Below are positions 12,660 to 15,633 of a stretch of DNA of 15,633 nucleotides, piece after piece (the stretch's first letter is position 1; each line of letters opens with the position of its first letter). Both the position numbers and the translations under genes were made by a program. This stretch comes from JACVRW01 sp035705985. Lineage in GTDB: Bacteria > Actinomycetota > Thermoleophilia > Solirubrobacterales > Thermoleophilaceae. Below the pieces are notes generated by a model, which saw only the letters and a list, made by a program, of their open reading frames with translations, had not been told where the DNA came from and did no database searches. The stretch is taken from positions 1 through 15,633 of the forward strand of contig DASSVP010000025.1 in NCBI GenBank assembly GCA_035705985.1. The letters are read 5' to 3'.

Positions 12660-12665
12660 AAGGAG
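12660..12665 (+). promoter_or_regulatory. Ribosome binding site AAGGAG deciding the small membrane protein start
   Basis: AAGGAG stands eight bases before GTG 12674, ideal spacing. The later in-frame ATG 12695 has only GAGGA at 14 bases. Confidence 0.6.
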
Positions 12666-12673
12666 CGGTCCTC

Positions 12674-12892
12674 GTGAGGACGAACGGTGCCCGCATGGAG
12701 ACGCGAGACGTCGCTGCAGTCCTGATCGGGCTGGAGGTGGGCCTCGGCATCGGCCTGCTCGCGTTCGGCACCACGCTGCTCGCGCCGATGGGCATTGCGC
12801 TGCTCGGCGCGGGCCTGGGCTTGGCCGTGCGGCGCGGCAGGCTGCAGCTGATCCGGCGCGCCCTGCGCTCGCAGCTGCGCGCTGCCCGCTGA
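12674..12892 (+). CDS. Small two-helix membrane protein (72 residues)
   Basis: Not recognised. Residues about 13-33 (VAAVLIGLEVGLGIGLLAFGT) and about 35-52 (LLAPMGIALLGAGLGLAV) are two hydrophobic, Gly-rich helices. They are followed by a strongly basic tail with Arg roughly every third residue (RRGRLQLIRRALRSQLRAAR), which should lie in the cytoplasm by the positive-inside rule. An excellent AAGGAG eight bases before GTG 12674 supports this start and the reality of the gene. It is divergent from the crotonase and its stop overlaps the TANNNT box of the carboxyltransferase gene 14 bases upstream of that start. No function can be proposed beyond a small membrane protein. Confidence 0.65.
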   Translation: MRTNGARMETRDVAAVLIGLEVGLGIGLLAFGTTLLAPMGIALLGAGLGLAVRRGRLQLIRRALRSQLRAAR

Positions 12893-12898
12893 TACGTT
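12893..12898 (+). promoter_or_regulatory. Candidate -10 box TACGTT for the carboxyltransferase gene
   Basis: TACGTT directly after the preceding stop and eight bases before ATG 12907. No ribosome site is present, consistent with a separate, nearly leaderless transcript. Confidence 0.4.
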
Positions 12899-12906
12899 CC
12901 GGGCCG

Positions 12907-14418
12907 ATGTCGGACCTGAAGGATGCGCTGGACCGCGCGCGCGGGGGTGGGCCGGAGCGGCACCACGAGAAGTCGCGCGACCAGGGCAAGCTGCCGGTGC
13001 GCGAGCGTGTCGCGCGGCTCGTCGATGCCGACTCGTTCACCGAGGACGCGCTCCTGGCGAACTGGGAGCAGCAGGGCTTCGGCGCCGACGGAGTGGTGAC
13101 CGGCATGGCGACGGTCGCCGGGCGCCCCGTCGCGCTGATGGCCAACGACCCGACGGTGAAGGCCGGCTCCTGGGGCCCGAAGACCGTCGAGAAGATCATC
13201 CGGATCCAGGAGCAGGCGCTCGAGCACCGCGTGCCGATGATCTACCTCGTCGACTCCGCCGGCGCCCGCATCACCGACCAGGTTCAGATGTTCCCCGGCC
13301 GGCGCGGCGCCGGCCGCATCTTCCACACCGAGGTGAAGCTCTCGGGAGTCGTGCCGCAGGTGTGCGTGCTGTTCGGCCCGAGCGCCGCGGGCGGGGCCTA
13401 CATCCCGGCGTTCTGCGACGTGGTGATCATGCGTGACGGCAACGCGTCGATGTACCTCGGATCGCCGCGCATGGCGGAGATGGTGATCGGCGAGAAGGTC
13501 ACGCTCGAGGAGATGGGCGGCGCGCGGATGCACACCGGTGTGTCGGGCTGCGGGCACTTTCTCGTCAAGTCGGACGAGGAGGGCATCGACCTGGCCAAGT
13601 CCTACCTCGGTTACTTCGGCTCGAACTGGGAGGACGCGCCGCCGGTCGCGCCGCCCGCGGAGCCCGCCGGCGAGCTGCCCGATATCCCAGCCGACGAGAA
13701 CAAGCCGTTCGACATGCTCGCCCTGGTCGACTCGCTCGTGGACGCGGACTCGTTCCTCGAGGTGCAGAAGCGCTGGGCGAAGGAGCTGATCGTGGGCTAT
13801 GCGCGGCTGGACGGGCGCGTTGTCGGGATCGTCGCGAACCAGCCGAAGCAGCGCGGCGGCGTGCTGTTCGTGGACTCGGCCGACAAGGCCGCGCGCTTCA
13901 TCTGGACCTGCAACGCCTTCAACGTCCCGCTGCTGTTCCTCGCCGACGTGCCCGGCTTCATGATCGGGACGCAGGTCGAGCGCCAGGGCATCATCCGCGC
14001 GGGCGCGAAGATGATCTCCGCGGTGTCCGAGGCGACCGTGCCGAAGCTCTCGGTGATCGTGCGCAAGGCGTACGGCGCCGGCCTGTACGCGATGGCGGGC
14101 CCGGCGTTCGACCCCGACGCGTGTATCGCGCTGCCCAACGCGAAGATCGCCGTGATGGGTCCGCAGGCGGCGATCAACGCGGTCTTCTACAACCAGCTCC
14201 AGGCGATCGAGGACGAGGAGGAGCGTGCGCGCCGCACCGAGGAGCTGCGCGCCGAGTACAGCGAGGAGATCGACATCCTCCACCTCGCCTCCGAGCTCGT
14301 GATCGACGCGGTGGTGCAGCCGAGTGACCTCCGGCGCGAGCTGGTGAAGCGCTTCGCCGCGTACGCGTCGCGCGACCGCTCGTGGCCCGCGAAGCGGAAC
14401 CCGGTTACTCCCGTTTAG
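12907..14418 (+). CDS. Acyl-CoA carboxylase, carboxyltransferase (beta) subunit
   Basis: A 503-residue biotin-dependent carboxyltransferase with the two crotonase-like halves of the AccD/PccB/MccB family. In the N-terminal half, MIYLVDSAGARI (about 112-123) and FGPSAAGGAYIPAFCD (about 157-172) carry the CoA-side oxyanion turn. In the C-terminal half, QPKQRGGVLFVDSADKAARF, then PLLFLADVPGFMIGTQVE and VRKAYGAGLYAMAGPAF, with IAVMGPQAAINAV, form the biotin side. It transfers CO2 from carboxybiotin to an acyl-CoA. A biotin carboxylase/carrier subunit is needed but absent from the window. Neighbouring hydratase and lyase point toward methylcrotonyl-CoA, yet the IAVMGPQAA motif differs from the MGGEQAA expected of MccB, so the substrate is open. 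ATG 12907 is the only sensible start; the longer frame upstream runs antisense to the crotonase. Confidence 0.95.
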   Translation: MSDLKDALDRARGGGPERHHEKSRDQGKLPVRERVARLVDADSFTEDALLANWEQQGFGADGVVTGMATVAGRPVALMANDPTVKAGSWGPKTVEKIIRIQEQALEHRVPMIYLVDSAGARITDQVQMFPGRRGAGRIFHTEVKLSGVVPQVCVLFGPSAAGGAYIPAFCDVVIMRDGNASMYLGSPRMAEMVIGEKVTLEEMGGARMHTGVSGCGHFLVKSDEEGIDLAKSYLGYFGSNWEDAPPVAPPAEPAGELPDIPADENKPFDMLALVDSLVDADSFLEVQKRWAKELIVGYARLDGRVVGIVANQPKQRGGVLFVDSADKAARFIWTCNAFNVPLLFLADVPGFMIGTQVERQGIIRAGAKMISAVSEATVPKLSVIVRKAYGAGLYAMAGPAFDPDACIALPNAKIAVMGPQAAINAVFYNQLQAIEDEEERARRTEELRAEYSEEIDILHLASELVIDAVVQPSDLRRELVKRFAAYASRDRSWPAKRNPVTPV

Positions 14419-14485
14419 GCGTACCACGGGTCGGGTAGCGCCCTCGATGAGCGGGGTCGCGCCAAAAAACCGAGGGAGGGAACCC
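14419..14485 (+). promoter_or_regulatory. Leader region of the LVIVD-repeat gene with strong ribosome site
   Basis: A 67-base gap with an A6 tract (14464-14469) and GGGAGGG (14474-14480) five bases before ATG 14486. No clear -10 box or hairpin terminator could be identified. Confidence 0.4.
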
Positions 14486-15633
14486 ATGCGAAGGTCACTT
14501 CGCCTGGCGGCCGTGTGCGCGGCCGCTCTGCTTCTGCTAGCGCTCACCGCCGTGGCGAGCGGCGACCCGGGGGACGGCCACGCCGACGAGATCGGGGCGC
14601 CGCCGCCGAGCAACACTGCGGCACCGGCCGGCGCCTCGAACATGACGTTCCTGGACGCCGTGGACAACGACGGCACGATCAACTCGGATCTCGCGTTCTA
14701 CAAGGACTGGGCGATCGTTGGGAGCTATGACCGCTTCCGGATCGTGGACATCAAGAACCCGTCCGACCTGAGGGTGCTCAGTTCGACGAATTGCCGCGCG
14801 AACCAGGGCGACGTGTCTGTCTTCAAGTCACGCGACGACCGCGTCCTGATGCTGCAATCCATCGACCGGCCCGTGACCGCGCCCGACTGCACCGGCGTCG
14901 ACACCGCGACGACCACCGAGCTGGAGGGCGGGCATACGGTCACTCGCGCGCGCTTCGGATACGAGGGCCTGCGGATGTTCGACATCACGGACCCGGCGAA
15001 CCCGCGGTTCGTCGGCTTCTACCGGACGGCCTGCGGGTCGCACACGCACACTCTTGTGCCCGACCCGAAGAACAACATGGTCCACGCGTACGTCGCGTCG
15101 TATCCGCTGGGGAGCCACATCACCCCGCAGATCGACACGGCCCAGTCCGACGCGCTCGGGCTGACGTGCGAGGCTCCGCACAGCAAGATCTCGATCGTCG
15201 ACATCCCGCTCACGGATCCCGCGAACGGGGTCGTGCGCGAGAAGGCGCTCAGCTCGGACACGGAGTTCTACGAGCCGGACGGCCCGGCCGGGCACGCGCC
15301 GGGATTCCAGGCATGCCACGACCATCAGGCGTTCATGCCGCGGAACATCATGGTCGCGTCGTGCGCCGGTGACCTTCAGTACTGGGACATCTCGGATCGC
15401 GGCAACCCCACATCCGCGGACGGCGAGCCGCACACGCACATCCAGCGCGAGGTGCCGGCGGACGACCCGGACACGCCCGAGAACGAGCGCTGGGAGTCGT
15501 TCGACTTCATGCACAACGCCACGGTCTCGTGGGACGGCCAGGTCGTCGCCGCGGTGGATGAGAGCGGTGGCGGCGTCGAGCCGCGCTGCGACGGCGACGG
15601 CACCAAGCGCGGCTTCACGTGGTTCTATCCGCT
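14486..15633 (+). CDS. Secreted LVIVD-repeat beta-propeller protein (3' end outside window)
   Basis: 382 codons are visible and the frame is open to the right edge. ATG 14486 follows GGGAGGG at five bases. The N-terminus is a Sec signal peptide: RRSLR, a hydrophobic run rich in Ala and Leu, then cleavage near AVASG (about residue 25). Repeated blade-like units follow, each with the sequence of an LVIVD repeat: AIVGSYDRFRIVDIKNPSDL (about 78-97), GLRMFDITDPANPRFVGFY (about 155-173), KISIVDIPLTDPANG, and DLQYWDISDRGNPT (about 298-311). At least five Cys residues suggest disulfides, and a His-rich stretch CGSHTHTLVPD could bind metal. LVIVD proteins are surface or secreted propellers of largely unknown function; the role here is unknown. 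It stands alone after the carboxylase gene. Confidence 0.85.
   Translation, partial: MRRSLRLAAVCAAALLLLALTAVASGDPGDGHADEIGAPPPSNTAAPAGASNMTFLDAVDNDGTINSDLAFYKDWAIVGSYDRFRIVDIKNPSDLRVLSSTNCRANQGDVSVFKSRDDRVLMLQSIDRPVTAPDCTGVDTATTTELEGGHTVTRARFGYEGLRMFDITDPANPRFVGFYRTACGSHTHTLVPDPKNNMVHAYVASYPLGSHITPQIDTAQSDALGLTCEAPHSKISIVDIPLTDPANGVVREKALSSDTEFYEPDGPAGHAPGFQACHDHQAFMPRNIMVASCAGDLQYWDISDRGNPTSADGEPHTHIQREVPADDPDTPENERWESFDFMHNATVSWDGQVVAAVDESGGGVEPRCDGDGTKRGFTWFYP

Noticed and set aside
12343..14682. A 779-codon open frame on the minus strand across the carboxyltransferase gene
   Set aside because: It is an antisense shadow caused by strong GC bias at third codon positions; its product is Arg/His/Asp-rich low-complexity sequence without domains.
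1..15633. CRISPR array, tRNA, rRNA or insertion sequence
   Set aside because: Read through for direct repeats with spacers, cloverleaf-like tRNA sequence, rRNA motifs and transposase motifs; none was found.

Overview
The window is high-GC bacterial DNA, very densely packed and almost entirely protein-coding. GTG starts are frequent, F420 biosynthesis genes are present, and so is an Mce/Mla-type permease. This fits a high-GC actinobacterium, perhaps of the Thermoleophilia type; that placement is inferred from gene content only. There is no rRNA, tRNA, CRISPR array or intact mobile element. The longest gene-free stretch is about 205 bases (11648-11852).

Left part, 1-2105 (+): the 3' end of a multicopper oxidase, a ZIP metal permease carrying an extra extracytoplasmic N-terminal domain, and a DtxR/MntR-type regulator. 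The three are joined by single-base TGATG stop/start overlaps. The layout suggests a self-regulated oxidase-plus-permease system for manganese or iron. A strong imperfect hairpin follows, then two small uncharacterised genes (2174-2855), the second a degenerate CheY-like protein.

2852-6460: an orphan NMT1/THI5-type lipoprotein (-) meets the pseudo-receiver gene tail to tail within one CTAG and is divergent from an aquaporin (+). Next come a cupin (+) and a short GntR regulator (-). The regulator is divergent from a lone MlaE/YrbE-type permease (+), and between them lie two matching operator-like inverted repeats 30 bp apart.

6467-8841 (-): cofD-cofC-cofE, coding the lactyl/phosphoenolpyruvyl-transfer and glutamylation steps of coenzyme F420 synthesis. 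The best start for cofE is a CTG overlapping the cofC stop.

8866-14418: acyl-CoA metabolism. A BadH-like short-chain dehydrogenase, an HMG-CoA-lyase-type enzyme and an MFS transporter form a tight + strand operon. A crotonase (-) is divergent from a 72-residue membrane protein and an acyl-CoA carboxylase carboxyltransferase (+). Lyase, hydratase and carboxylase together resemble a scattered leucine (Liu-type) route, but substrates cannot be fixed from sequence. The gene-free stretch 11648-11852 holds a strong hairpin and a REP-like palindrome. The window ends inside a secreted LVIVD-repeat beta-propeller protein.

Seven genes that begin a transcription unit, or could, have a TANNNT box only 8-12 bases before the start codon and no visible Shine-Dalgarno sequence. 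This suggests that leaderless or nearly leaderless expression is common here.
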